From: Nitrospiraceae bacterium
Lineage (GTDB): Bacteria; Nitrospirota; Nitrospiria; Nitrospirales; UBA2166
Assembly (NCBI GenBank): GCA_002726235.1
Contig: PBSN01000007.1
Location: forward strand, 1 to 64,000
Direction of reading: 5' to 3'
Length of the DNA stretch: 64,000 bases
Part shown: positions 44,434 to 53,580 of the stretch, piece after piece
How positions within the stretch are numbered: position 1 is the first letter of the stretch
How the letters are laid out: each line of letters starts with the position of its first letter
Made by a program: the position numbers and the translations under genes
The notes under the pieces: generated by a model
Databases searched by the model: none
What the model was told of the DNA's origin: nothing
Seen by the model: only the letters and a program-made list of their open reading frames with translations

Positions 44434-45340
44434 CAGTCAATGCCATCTAACGTTTGATCTGGGATTACCTAGGTTTGTGGGTAGGATGCCCGTAGCATCA
44501 GGGGTGACGTAGTAAATAAAGCAAGTGGCTGCTCTTGGGAAAGGAGTGCCTTGCCTGGTCAATAATCGATTTGGTCAGTTGAAAGAGTTGTATCAGGATT
44601 CATGGGGATTCGTGGAGTCCCTTCTGTCTCCAGTGCCATCGGGACGTTGTAATTGGCAATGGCAACAGCGGCATCAATTGTAGCGTGGCGTATCATGATT
44701 GGGTTTTTCTGCTGATTTATAGTTCGTCACCAAACGTATTCCATGACCATCTTCGGTTCTGTTCCAACAAAATATTTGAGCGGGCGTGCATTTCCGACAT
44801 GCGTTGATAGTTTTCCTTCCGCTTCAGATTCAAATGTGGATTTGTGAGGTTCTGGTTGATTCGGATGTCATTATCCACGTGTAACGCGTCTTGCTCAGGC
44901 TAGTATAGCAGGGTTGCGTTTTGATCGATGATGCTGGCGAGGTCGTCATATGCGTTGAGAGCGAACACATCTGCTCGAAATCCTGCGATGAGGGGTGGAA
45001 TGGGTGTGTAGGATGCGGGTATTTCCATGGAAGAGGCTTTGGGGAGAAGAAAGAGCCGTTGAGGTGGTAGTATTTCAAATTTTCCACAGACTCGGTACTA
45101 TGCAACGAGGATATATGAACAGTGTAAAGAGGCTAGGCGTTCCATCCATTTTTCTCCAGCCAAGACATTGCCCGATGCCACACACGAAATATCGTCACTC
45201 TTTCAATTGATTGTTTCATTGATTCTATTGCGGGCAAGAAAAGGCGATTTGCGAAGTGTGATTCTCGATGGCACGTTGATTGCGTTTTAGGGGGGGGAGA
45301 CTTGAAGAGTTCGTTAATGCGTACAAAGATAAGGGGAATC
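44434..45340. other. Gene-poor region with small fragments
   Basis: Apart from the acetyltransferase fragment at 44559-44696, I see no convincing gene. A 42-codon minus-strand frame (44900-45028) begins MEIPASYTPIPPLIAGFRAD and looks protein-like, but its ribosome site is weak. The whole stretch gives the impression of decayed coding DNA. Confidence 0.5.
44559..44696 (-). pseudogene. 5' fragment of a GNAT-family acetyltransferase
   Basis: A 45-codon frame starts MIRHATIDAAVAIANYNVPM and continues ALETEGTPRIPMNPDT before an early stop. This resembles the first 40 residues of GNAT N-acetyltransferases (IRPAT-ADA-AIA-FN-AMALETE). The acetyl-CoA-binding part is not visible downstream in any frame, apart from a possible FIYYVTPDATG in another frame. 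I read it as a truncated pseudogene; the family match is by memory. Confidence 0.45.
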
Positions 45341-46426
45341 ATGATCCGATTGAGGATAGTGCTGTTCACCCTTGGAGTACTTCTGATTGTTCTCAATGGG
45401 TGCAGCCAACTCGGACCCGGAAGAATTGAAGTAGGCCGTGGACACTATAATGCGGTCGTTCAGCAGACCGACAATGAACAAATGCTTCTCAATCTGGTTC
45501 GCCTGCGTTACCGTGACACGCCGTTTTTTCTTCAGGTAGCAAGCGTGTCTACGAACTTCGAGTTCCAAGTTTCCGCAGATACCAGTGCGTCATTGAATAC
45601 GGGCCCAGACGTGTATGGCCTTGGCGTTGCGGGTAAGATGATCGAATCGCCGACTGTCACCTATACGCCTCTGCAAGGGGATCTATTTGTCAAAGAGTTG
45701 CTTTCGCCCGTAAGTCTGTCCACAGTAGTCTTGTTGTACCATTCTGGATGGGCAATTGATCGGATCTTTAACGTCACGATGCAATATCTTAATGGGATTC
45801 CAAACGCGCCGAGTGCGTCAGGCCCGACACCGGATGGGGTTCCTGAATATGCGGTCTTTCATCGGATCACCGATCTTCTTCGGGTTCTCCAAAAGCGGGG
45901 GGACGTGACCCTTTGGCAGGCTGAAGGAGGTGTTCCGGCTCAAAGCATGATTTTGCGCATCGCACCGCGTGCGCTTGATTTACCGGAAGGGAGTCAACTG
46001 GTTGAACTCCTTCGTTTGCCCCCTGGGAAAACCGATTACACGATCACTACCACTGTGGATTCAAGTAACGGCGAGGAAATGAGCGTTGTGATGCGATCAT
46101 TGATGGCAAGCTTGTTTTATGTGTCGCAGGGTGTGCAACCGTTGCCTGAAGATGAAACACGTGGTCGTGTCACGGTCACTCGTGATGCCAGTGGCCAACC
46201 GTTTGATTGGAGGCGGGTGACTGGAGAGTTGATGCAGATACATTCAAGTGTGAACCAACCAGAATTTGCGGCCGTACGTGTTCAATACCGTGGAACATGG
46301 TTTTACATCGATGATTCCGATTTGACCTCAAAGTCGACGTTTGCGTTGCTCATGAATCTCTTTGCGTTGCAGGCTGGCGATGTTCCAGCAACTGCGCCTG
46401 TGCTCACACTTCCTGTCGCTCGATAA
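45341..46426 (+). CDS. Hypothetical lipoprotein
   Basis: The product is 361 aa from ATG 45341, preceded by AAGGGG; other ATGs lie upstream in frame. A lipoprotein signal ends in LNGC. The mature protein has conserved-looking stretches (NAVVQQTDNEQMLLNLVRLRY, TPFFLQVASVSTNF, FHRITDLLRVLQKRG, VQYRGTWFYIDDSDL) that I recall as an unnamed family in Gram-negative genomes. It lies 13-20 bases upstream of the tRNA fragment at 46446. Role unknown; it is presumably in the outer membrane or periplasm. Confidence 0.7.
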   Translation: MIRLRIVLFTLGVLLIVLNGCSQLGPGRIEVGRGHYNAVVQQTDNEQMLLNLVRLRYRDTPFFLQVASVSTNFEFQVSADTSASLNTGPDVYGLGVAGKMIESPTVTYTPLQGDLFVKELLSPVSLSTVVLLYHSGWAIDRIFNVTMQYLNGIPNAPSASGPTPDGVPEYAVFHRITDLLRVLQKRGDVTLWQAEGGVPAQSMILRIAPRALDLPEGSQLVELLRLPPGKTDYTITTTVDSSNGEEMSVVMRSLMASLFYVSQGVQPLPEDETRGRVTVTRDASGQPFDWRRVTGELMQIHSSVNQPEFAAVRVQYRGTWFYIDDSDLTSKSTFALLMNLFALQAGDVPATAPVLTLPVAR

Positions 46427-46445
46427 GGTCAGTTGAGGAATAGCT

Positions 46446-46492
46446 CTGTCCTCCGAAGGCAGAGGTCAGAGGTTCGAATCCTCTCGGGTGCA
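46446..46492 (+). pseudogene. 3' fragment of tRNA-Arg(CCG)
   Basis: The bases form an anticodon stem-loop (CTGTC / CTCCGAA / GGCAG, anticodon CCG at 46453-46455), a variable loop, a perfect T-arm (AGAGG TTCGAAT CCTCT) and the 3' acceptor strand CGGGTGC plus discriminator A. The 5' acceptor strand GCACCCG and a proper D-arm are absent upstream, where the sequence is unrelated. This is the kind of 3' remnant that site-specific integrases leave at an attachment site. An intact tRNA-Arg(CCG) gene presumably lies elsewhere. Confidence 0.75.
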
Positions 46493-46619
46493 GCGCACGT
46501 TTGGGAACGGGTGTCTCATCCTGGAGACTAATGCCAAATTGCCTTAGTTTTTACTAGTTAGTATTCGTTTGAAGTGAACCACGAAATTGTGTCGGTGGGG
46601 GATGAACCCCTTGAAAATA

Positions 46620-46648
46620 TTGCAAAATATGCCCCATATTCTTACAAT
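46620..46648 (+). promoter_or_regulatory. Candidate sigma70 promoter for the type II secretion operon
   Basis: TTGCAA (46620-46625) and TACAAT (46643-46648) are separated by 17 bases, 48 bases upstream of the gspC start. No other promoter of similar quality is seen before gspC. Confidence 0.5.
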
Positions 46649-46695
46649 GATGGCTTCCTCTCCAATTATTATCAGTGTAAGGATCACTGGATGTT

Positions 46696-47652
46696 GTGAA
46701 ACGGACTTTATCAGGCCGGGTGGTGACGATTCTCTTTGTTATTACCGGTGCGGCTTTTGGGCTTGCGAGTATTCTAAATAGCCTACTTGCACACGCTTTA
46801 GCATCGCCTTCTACCGTTTCCATGCGCGTGGATTTTCCGCATCCACTACAACAGGCTATTGATATTGATCAGGTTGTACGGGTTATTCTCAGTGGGGACC
46901 TGTTTCTGCAGCCCGAACATCTCAAATCAGCTTCTATCAATGGAGATCCCTTATCGGACTCTTCTGGTTATGAGATTTCATCGTCTGGAGAGATCGTGAC
47001 ACCCGATGGACCTATTCCGCTTCGTCTGATGGGCACGGTCGTTGGACCTCCGCGGCTGACCTATGCGATTATCGAGTCTGATGATGAGGGACAGCGGCTG
47101 TATCATCTCCACGACATGGTTCTTGATGTGGCAAAAGTGGTTCGGATCGTGCGGAATGAAGTTACTGTTGAGGTGGGGGGGGTACCGGCGTTACTGCGGA
47201 CGGAATTCGAACCCGCGCGCTCGAGCTCTGAATCCCAACCTAGCGCTTCAAGTACGGCATCGATCTCATTAAGAGGATCCAAAGCCATCGTCGTGGCCCC
47301 GCGAAAATCAGCGCGGAAAGGGAAAAAATTAAAGCATCGATTAACGTTAGACCGTAAGGAGGTTGACGCAGCGTTTGCCAATCTCCCCAAGCTTCTGACG
47401 CAAGCACGGGTGATGCCTCATTATGCCAGTGGGAAAATGGCTGGGTTCCAAGTGGTCTCTGTGAAATCAGAAAGCCTGTTCGATCGTATTGGGTTGCAGT
47501 CTCAAGATGTGCTGAAGCGAATCAATGGGATGGAAATCAAAGATCCATCGAGATTCCTCAGTGCGTTTCAGCAGGTGAAGGAAGAGGAAACAATTACTCT
47601 TGACCTCGTTCGGCAAGGGAAGTCAAATACCTTCGTGTACGAGATTCGGTAA
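46696..47652 (+). CDS. gspC: Type II secretion protein GspC (HR and PDZ domains)
   Basis: The product is 318 aa. It starts with GTG and has one N-terminal membrane helix (about 8-31), a periplasmic HR-like domain (about 60-165, with PIPLRLMGTVVGPPRLTYAIIE as the core strand) that binds GspD, a basic linker and a C-terminal PDZ domain (about 225-318, FDRIGLQSQDVLKRINGMEIKDPSRF). GspC connects the inner-membrane assembly platform to the secretin. It is the first gene of the cluster, and gspD follows directly. Confidence 0.88.
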   Translation: MKRTLSGRVVTILFVITGAAFGLASILNSLLAHALASPSTVSMRVDFPHPLQQAIDIDQVVRVILSGDLFLQPEHLKSASINGDPLSDSSGYEISSSGEIVTPDGPIPLRLMGTVVGPPRLTYAIIESDDEGQRLYHLHDMVLDVAKVVRIVRNEVTVEVGGVPALLRTEFEPARSSSESQPSASSTASISLRGSKAIVVAPRKSARKGKKLKHRLTLDRKEVDAAFANLPKLLTQARVMPHYASGKMAGFQVVSVKSESLFDRIGLQSQDVLKRINGMEIKDPSRFLSAFQQVKEEETITLDLVRQGKSNTFVYEIR

Positions 47653-47682
47653 TTGCTAATGGGTTATTTCTCCTGTCATCCA

Positions 47683-49236
47683 ATGAACGTTTCCCAATGG
47701 ATGGGTTTACTGTTGGCGGTCTGCGTGCTCACTGGCGGTCTACTAGCCACAGATCATGTGTACGCCCAGCCTGCGGCTGATGATGTGATTCCCCAAGCGG
47801 GGGAGGCAATCACGTTGGATTTTCAAGATGTTGAACTCCCGGTTTTCATTCGATTTGTCAGTGAGTTTACCGGGAAGAACATTATGATTGACGAATCGGT
47901 GAGGGGAAAAGTTTCATTGTTTTCTCCGACAAAAGTTGCGAGTGATGGTGTTTACCAAGTGTTTCTTGATGTTCTCAAGCTGAAGGGATATGTCGCTGTT
48001 GACGCTGGGGAAGTGATTCAAGTGCTGTCGGCTTCCGACGCACCCTCAGGTCGCCAGATTTATGTGCATCAGTTAGAGAACGCGAAGGCTGCTGAGATTA
48101 CTGCTGTCCTTGTAGGGCTTGTCAGCAGGTCAAATGCGGTTACGCCTCCACAACCTGGTAAGCCCGTTGTGCGTCGCGCAACAGAGTTCGAAGGGCCTGT
48201 GCAGATTTACCCAGACAAGACATCGAATAGGCTCGTCATTACGGCGACCCCTGTTGACTATGAACGTTTGGTGACGATCATCGATGGGTTGGACGTGCAA
48301 TTGGGTCAGGTCTTTGTCGAAGCCGTGATTATGGAGGTGAACATTTCAACATTAAAAGAATTGGGCAACGAACCCAATGCACTGCTTGCCACAGGTGGTG
48401 TGGGTGAGTCTGTGACCTCGCTTGGCGGGTTTAACCGGGCACCCGAGGATATTGTAGGCATTGCCTCGCTGTTGGCAGGACAAATCTCAGCTGGCATCGA
48501 AGATTTAAGTCCGATAACGGTTCGGAACTTCTTGCATGCGCTCTTGACCCGTAAGGACGTGAATTTGCTTTCGACCCCTCATATTCTCACGACAGATGGC
48601 CATAAGGCGAAAATTATCGTGGGTGAAAACCGGCCTTTTGTGACTGGGCAGAGTCAGTCGGTGGGTGGAAATACGATGACCACGATTGATCGAGAAGATG
48701 TTGGGGTTGTCTTGGAGTTGACGCCGCATCTTATGGAGAATGATATGATCACGCTTCAGGTCTCACAAGAAATTACGGCGGTGGATGAGACCATCGCTCA
48801 GAATATTGGGAATACTCCTGTGGGGCCTACGACGACGAAGCGAGGGACCAACACAACCGTGATTGTTCGCGACGCTCAGCCTATTGTGTTGGGGGGGTTG
48901 ATTCGTGACAACATCACTGAATCGAACCGAAAGATTCCAATTCTTGGGGACATTCCGTTTATTGGCGCGATGTTTCGGTTTGAAACTCGTAACAGTGAGA
49001 AGGTCAATCTTTTGATTTTCTTGACGCCTCATATCGTGCGTGGTCCAGAAGATGTTTCCGAACTCAAGAAGCTGAAGCTTGAAGAGTTGCAACCGATGGT
49101 TGATGACAGCATTATTGAAGGTAGCGGAATACCCGACACAATCAGACAATTGCACATCGTTCCTTCGGGTGAAGTGGTTAATCACTCATTTTCTTTTCAG
49201 CCGCCTCCTCTAGTGTCGGCTGCTTCCGGAGCCTAG
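47683..49236 (+). CDS. gspD: Type II secretion secretin GspD
   Basis: The product is 517 aa from ATG 47683, which gives a signal peptide ending VYAQ; an upstream in-frame start cannot be excluded. An N0 domain (ITLDFQDVELPVFIRFVSEFTGKNI) and one or two N1/N2 repeats (VHQLENAKAAEI, VITATPVDYERLVTII) precede the secretin channel with VEAVIMEV, VNLLSTPHILT, and VLGGLIRDN plus IPILGDIPFIGAMF. It is shorter than E. coli GspD (650 aa), mainly by lacking one N-repeat. A separate pilotin is not obvious. Confidence 0.95.
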   Translation: MNVSQWMGLLLAVCVLTGGLLATDHVYAQPAADDVIPQAGEAITLDFQDVELPVFIRFVSEFTGKNIMIDESVRGKVSLFSPTKVASDGVYQVFLDVLKLKGYVAVDAGEVIQVLSASDAPSGRQIYVHQLENAKAAEITAVLVGLVSRSNAVTPPQPGKPVVRRATEFEGPVQIYPDKTSNRLVITATPVDYERLVTIIDGLDVQLGQVFVEAVIMEVNISTLKELGNEPNALLATGGVGESVTSLGGFNRAPEDIVGIASLLAGQISAGIEDLSPITVRNFLHALLTRKDVNLLSTPHILTTDGHKAKIIVGENRPFVTGQSQSVGGNTMTTIDREDVGVVLELTPHLMENDMITLQVSQEITAVDETIAQNIGNTPVGPTTTKRGTNTTVIVRDAQPIVLGGLIRDNITESNRKIPILGDIPFIGAMFRFETRNSEKVNLLIFLTPHIVRGPEDVSELKKLKLEELQPMVDDSIIEGSGIPDTIRQLHIVPSGEVVNHSFSFQPPPLVSAASGA

Positions 49237-49264
49237 GCTCAGGTTTCCGTCTCCTTTCTCGGCT

Positions 49265-50980
49265 ATGTCCACAACGGACGAACGGCTTAGCGAAATTCTC
49301 CAAGACAAGTATTCGGTTGATCCCGCACGTATTGAGGAAGCGCTTACGGCCCAGCGCGAGAAGGGGGGGCGACTGAGCGATATTCTTCTCACGCAACAGG
49401 TTGTACGGGAAGAAGAGTTGCTCGAGGCGCTCAGTATTCAATATCACCTTCCACATCGTGCGCACCTTCGTCCTCCCGACATTGAACTTACTCTTGTGTC
49501 GCGGGTGCCAATTGCTTTTGCCAAGCGGCATTTGGTGCTTCCCATTCAGGTTCGTGATGGTGTTGTTGAAGTCGTTACGGCTGACCCCTTGAACTTCGCC
49601 CCATTGGATGATCTGCGGATCTTATTGAACCATAATGTCCAACCGGTATTGAGTACCGCAATGACTATTTTGGGGTGCATTAACCAGGTTTACGATCAGA
49701 CCGCGTCGAATCGCGCTGAACAAGCCATCGAGGATATGTCGGGGGCAGAAGATGTTGACGCGTCAGCTGGGGAGTGGACAGAGCCTTTAGATTTGCTCGA
49801 TGCGACTGATGAGGCGCCGATGATTCGGCTGGTCAATTCTATCCTCTATCAGGCCGCACGACAGCGTGCAAGCGATATCCATCTCGAACCGTTTGAACAG
49901 GAAGTGCTGGTCCGATATCGAATCGATGGCGTGTTGTATAACAATATGACTCTTCCGCGGAGGTTGCACCCGGGGCTTATTTCACGCGTAAAAATTATGG
50001 CGGGACTGAATATTGCTGAAAAGCGTCTCCCGCAAGACGGGCGTATTACCATACGAACTGCAGGGCGCGCAATCGATTTGCGTGTTTCGGTCATTCCGAC
50101 AGCGTTTGGTGAGCGAGCGGTGCTCAGATTACTCGAAAAAGGAACGCGTCTATTTAGTCTTGTCGATCTTGGACTTTCAAACGAGAAGATGACTGTGATG
50201 GATCAACTCATCCGAATGAGTCACGGGATCTTGTTAGTGACGGGTCCCACAGGAAGTGGAAAGACCACAACTCTATATACCGGATTGACCCAAATCAATA
50301 CGTCGGACAGAAACATTATCACCATTGAGGATCCTGTAGAATATCAATTAACCGGTATTGGGCAAATGCAGGTCAATGCTAAAATTGGCATGACATTTGC
50401 TAATGGACTTCGGGCGATCCTTCGACAAGATCCGGACGTAATCATGGTTGGCGAGATCCGAGATCGTGAGACCGCCGATATTGCCATTCATGCTTCGCTG
50501 ACGGGGCATCTGGTGTTGTCAACTTTGCATACCAATGATGCGGCTGGTGCGGTCACCCGACTGATTGATATGGATGTTGAGCCGTTTCTCGTTTCGTCGT
50601 CTGTCTCTGCAGTCATCGCACAGCGGTTGGTTCGAGTGTTATGTCCGGAATGTCGTCAGTCGGCATCCCCGTCACACGAAGAACTTGTGAAACTCGGCTT
50701 AGAAGCTGAATCGGTAACCACAACAATTTATCATGCTGTTGGCTGTGAGACCTGCATGCAGACAGGGTATCGTGGGCGGCAAGGCATCTATGAGATTTTG
50801 CTTGTCGATGATGATATCCGGGCACTCATTATCGCGAAAACTGATTCGGCACAGATTCAAAAGTGCGCGATTGAAAAAGGAATGACGACTCTTGCTCATG
50901 AAGGGGCGGTCAAAGTTCTTGAGGGTGTAACAACGGTAGAAGAAGTGCTTCGCGTGACATTGCAGGATGTCGCTTGGTAG
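49265..50980 (+). CDS. gspE: Type II secretion ATPase GspE
   Basis: The product is 571 aa. An N-terminal N1E/MshEN-type domain (1-150) binds GspL, and the ATPase core has Walker A GPTGSGKTTTLY, the Asp box (EDPVEYQL), Walker B (LRQDPDVIMVGEIRD) and the His box (GHLVLSTLHTNDAAGA). A tetracysteine zinc motif (CPEC ... CETC, about 460-500) is typical of GspE. It provides energy for pseudopilus assembly from the cytoplasmic face. gspF does not follow directly: 358 bases with a mini-lipoprotein frame lie between. Confidence 0.96.
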   Translation: MSTTDERLSEILQDKYSVDPARIEEALTAQREKGGRLSDILLTQQVVREEELLEALSIQYHLPHRAHLRPPDIELTLVSRVPIAFAKRHLVLPIQVRDGVVEVVTADPLNFAPLDDLRILLNHNVQPVLSTAMTILGCINQVYDQTASNRAEQAIEDMSGAEDVDASAGEWTEPLDLLDATDEAPMIRLVNSILYQAARQRASDIHLEPFEQEVLVRYRIDGVLYNNMTLPRRLHPGLISRVKIMAGLNIAEKRLPQDGRITIRTAGRAIDLRVSVIPTAFGERAVLRLLEKGTRLFSLVDLGLSNEKMTVMDQLIRMSHGILLVTGPTGSGKTTTLYTGLTQINTSDRNIITIEDPVEYQLTGIGQMQVNAKIGMTFANGLRAILRQDPDVIMVGEIRDRETADIAIHASLTGHLVLSTLHTNDAAGAVTRLIDMDVEPFLVSSSVSAVIAQRLVRVLCPECRQSASPSHEELVKLGLEAESVTTTIYHAVGCETCMQTGYRGRQGIYEILLVDDDIRALIIAKTDSAQIQKCAIEKGMTTLAHEGAVKVLEGVTTVEEVLRVTLQDVAW

Positions 50981-51118
50981 ATCCCCGTTTGGTAATAAAC
51001 GGGAGGTCTGGTCGCGGTTTTTGGCTTGAGCTCAAGATAAAACAGGTTGCTCATCCTCATATGCATGGATGGAAAATACTGGCGTTGCCTTCTAGGTGCT
51101 GGATGCGGTTGGTGCCTG

Positions 51119-51256
51119 ATGAAGGGGCGACGCTATGTGAGTTTGCATGAGCTTGCCTGGACGACCATTGCTCCTTTTCGTTCTCGCCGTTACGTTCTTG
51201 TCAGTGTCTTACTATTGATTTGCGGCTGTGCGGATTTAGCCAACCAATATCAATAG
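51119..51256 (+). CDS. Possible mini-lipoprotein between gspE and gspF
   Basis: A 45-codon frame starting at ATG 51119 ends in a hydrophobic run and lipobox, RRYVLVSVLLLICGCADLAN and two more residues. The predicted mature peptide is only about nine residues, so this would be a nearly pure lipid anchor, unlike the usual GspS pilotin of about 100 aa. It has no strong ribosome site; a GTG 15 codons later is an alternative. It may be a tiny real protein, or the remnant of a larger lipoprotein in the operon. Confidence 0.35.
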   Translation: MKGRRYVSLHELAWTTIAPFRSRRYVLVSVLLLICGCADLANQYQ

Positions 51257-51338
51257 TTTCGTCTCGCCTTGCTCTGTTGTATGATTAATGCCGCAGGGTG
51301 TATTTTCGGTACGTTAGTAGGGGAGCGGAGTCAAGCAA

Positions 51339-52556
51339 ATGCCAGTCTATGAATACCGGGGGTTGACTGTAGCGGGGAAAGAGGTATCTGGCATGATCGA
51401 TGCCGATACTGCGAAAGGTGCGCGGCTTAAGCTTCGAAGCACCGGTGTCTTTCCTACTGATCTGAATGAGGGAGGATCGGCAGGAGCAAAAGGACTGTTT
51501 GCCTTCAAGGATCGATCAGAATCGATCTCCCTGAAGGAACAGGCCCTATTGACGCGGCAACTCGGGACATTGGTGACTGCGGGGTTGCCCCTCGTCGATG
51601 CACTCAGCGCCTTGATCGACCAAATCGAGAAAACCAATATCAAGGGCGTGATGGCAGATATTCGTGAACGAGTGCGGGAGGGGAGTGCGCTAAGTCAGGC
51701 GCTCGAATGTCATCCTGAATCGTTCTCTCCGCTCTACATCCATATGGTTTCAGCCGGGGAAGCTAGCGGAGCTTTGGACGAGGTTCTGGCACGCCTGGCT
51801 GATTTTCAAGATGGTCAAATTCGGCTTAAAAATCGAATCACGACTGTTTTGATGTATCCGGTATTTATGTTTGCGGTTGGGGCTAGCGTGCTCTTTGGGC
51901 TGGTTACGTTCGTGGTGCCCAAGATTACTGCAGTGTTCACTGAAATGGAACAGGCTTTGCCACTTCCGACTATCATTCTGTTGACCGTGAGTGAGGGGCT
52001 GGCCGATTATTGGATGTGGATTCTCGTTGGATGTGCGCTCGCAGTACTGATGCTGAGGAGGTTTTTGCAGACGGAGACTGGCCGTGAACGATACGATGCG
52101 TTTTTGCTCAGGCTTCCAGTGCTGGGGACTGTTGTACAAATGGTTGCAGTCTCTCGATTTACGCAGACACTCAGTACGATGTTGAGTAGTGGCGTGCCAT
52201 TGATGCAAGCCCTTGGGGTGGTTTCACGGGTAGTGGACAACCGAGTGCTTCAACATGCCATTGATGAAGCTCGTCAGAATATTCGGGAGGGTGAAAGTCT
52301 TGCAGCCCCGTTAAAACGAAGTGGTTTGATTCCGCCGTTGGCCACTCACATGATCGCGGTTGGGGAAAAGAGTGGCGAATTGGAATCGATGTTAATTCGT
52401 GTGTCGCAGGTATACGATTCCGAAGTCGAAACGTCTGTGAATCAACTGACTGCACTACTGGAACCCATTATGATTGTGGTGATGGGAGTGGTTGTCTTAT
52501 TTATTGTTCTGGCCATTTTGCTTCCGATCTTTGAAATGAGTTCGATGGCACGGTGA
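51339..52556 (+). CDS. gspF: Type II secretion inner-membrane protein GspF
   Basis: The product is 405 aa. It starts MPVYEYRGLTVAGKEVSG, the usual GspF opening, and has two T2SSF cytoplasmic domains (about 65-190 and 265-390) separated by membrane helices near 170-195, 220-240 and 375-400. The repeats carry LTRQLGTLVTAGLPLVDALSAL and FTQTLSTMLSSGVPLMQALGV. GspF is the platform protein around which the pseudopilus is thought to turn. AGGGGAGCGG precedes the ATG. Confidence 0.95.
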   Translation: MPVYEYRGLTVAGKEVSGMIDADTAKGARLKLRSTGVFPTDLNEGGSAGAKGLFAFKDRSESISLKEQALLTRQLGTLVTAGLPLVDALSALIDQIEKTNIKGVMADIRERVREGSALSQALECHPESFSPLYIHMVSAGEASGALDEVLARLADFQDGQIRLKNRITTVLMYPVFMFAVGASVLFGLVTFVVPKITAVFTEMEQALPLPTIILLTVSEGLADYWMWILVGCALAVLMLRRFLQTETGRERYDAFLLRLPVLGTVVQMVAVSRFTQTLSTMLSSGVPLMQALGVVSRVVDNRVLQHAIDEARQNIREGESLAAPLKRSGLIPPLATHMIAVGEKSGELESMLIRVSQVYDSEVETSVNQLTALLEPIMIVVMGVVVLFIVLAILLPIFEMSSMAR

Positions 52557-52578
52557 GCCTAACTGGGGAGGGTGCGGA

Positions 52579-53007
52579 ATGCGAGATCAACGAGGATTCA
52601 CGTTCGTCGAAATTATGGTGGTTGTGGCAATTCTTGCTGTTTTAGCAGCCATTGTGGTGCCTCGCATCATGGGAAGAACAGATGAAGCTAAAATTACGGC
52701 AGCAAAAGTGCAGATGCGCAATATTGAGGGTGCGTTGAAGTTATACAAGTTGGATACGGGGCAGTATCCATCCACAGAGTACGGACTCGAGGCACTTGTC
52801 ACCAAGCCAACTGCCGGGAAGGTTCCAAAAAACTGGCGTAAAGGAGGGTACATCCAGGCTGTCCCAAAAGATCCATGGGGGACGCCGTTTGTTTACCTGA
52901 GCCCTGGCGTCCATGATGACTATGACCTCGTCTCAAACGCGCGTGATGGTGAGCCAGGTGGAGAAGGGGAAGACGCAGATATTCAAAGCTGGAATCTTGA
53001 ACGATAA
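52579..53007 (+). CDS. gspG: Major pseudopilin GspG
   Basis: The product is 142 aa. The prepilin leader MRDQRG is cleaved before FTFVEIMVVVAILAVLAAIVVP, with glutamate at position +5. The C-terminal part has the GspG calcium-binding type loop (YGLEALVTKP ... DPWGTPFVYLSPGVHDDYDLVS). GGGGAGG precedes the ATG. It is the main subunit of the pseudopilus and depends on a prepilin peptidase (GspO/PilD) that is not in this window. It overlaps the start of gspH. Confidence 0.95.
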   Translation: MRDQRGFTFVEIMVVVAILAVLAAIVVPRIMGRTDEAKITAAKVQMRNIEGALKLYKLDTGQYPSTEYGLEALVTKPTAGKVPKNWRKGGYIQAVPKDPWGTPFVYLSPGVHDDYDLVSNARDGEPGGEGEDADIQSWNLER

Positions 53008-53503
53008 CAGACGTCGCACTTGCGTTGATGGCTTCTCTCTTGTCGAGCTTGTCGCCGTCATTTTTGTACTGATACTGATGGTGTCTATTGTGTATCCTAA
53101 AATTCGAACTGGAGGGGATTTAAAAACCGTTTCTCGGCAGATTATTGGGACGATTCAACATACCTATTCGAGAGCTGAGTCGGAGAAACAACCCTACCGA
53201 CTTCATTATGATCTCACCCATGGCGAATACTGGGTATCTGTAGCACCAACTGCCGTCGATAACGACGCGTCGCAAGATGTTAAGCCAGATCAGCCACGAC
53301 TCCTTCCCAAGGGCATCAAATTTGCAAAAATCGAAACCATGCATTTTGGCGTAGTAGTGGATGGACGTGCGTTTACCAATTTCTATCCCATTGGCCGTGT
53401 TGAGCCGACGGTGATTCATCTCCGGGATAAAGAGCACGAAACCTTTTTGCTCTCCATCAATCCACTTACCGCCCGCGTGACCGTGAGTTCTGACACGGAA
53501 TAG
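52997..53503 (+). CDS. gspH: Minor pseudopilin GspH
   Basis: The product is 168 aa if it starts at TTG 52997, inside the last codons of gspG, which yields the positively charged leader (L)NDNRRRTCVDG before FSLVELVAVIFVLILMVSI. The frame is open back to 52913, but that sequence encodes gspG. The soluble domain has the typical GspH beta-sandwich rhythm (QPYRLHYDLTHGEYWVSV). A minor pseudopilin at the tip-proximal part of the pseudopilus. The start codon is inference. Confidence 0.75.
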   Translation: MNDNRRRTCVDGFSLVELVAVIFVLILMVSIVYPKIRTGGDLKTVSRQIIGTIQHTYSRAESEKQPYRLHYDLTHGEYWVSVAPTAVDNDASQDVKPDQPRLLPKGIKFAKIETMHFGVVVDGRAFTNFYPIGRVEPTVIHLRDKEHETFLLSINPLTARVTVSSDTE

Positions 53504-53580
53504 CCGCTCGCGGTCACGCACATGACCGTTGCAAAGCCATCGCACGAGCGCGTAGGATACGCATTGATACGACACGCGTG

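Noticed and set aside
50984..51003. A hairpin after gspE as a rho-independent terminator.
   Set aside because: The stem is only seven pairs and no T-run follows directly; the operon continues with gspF, so I mention it as structure only.
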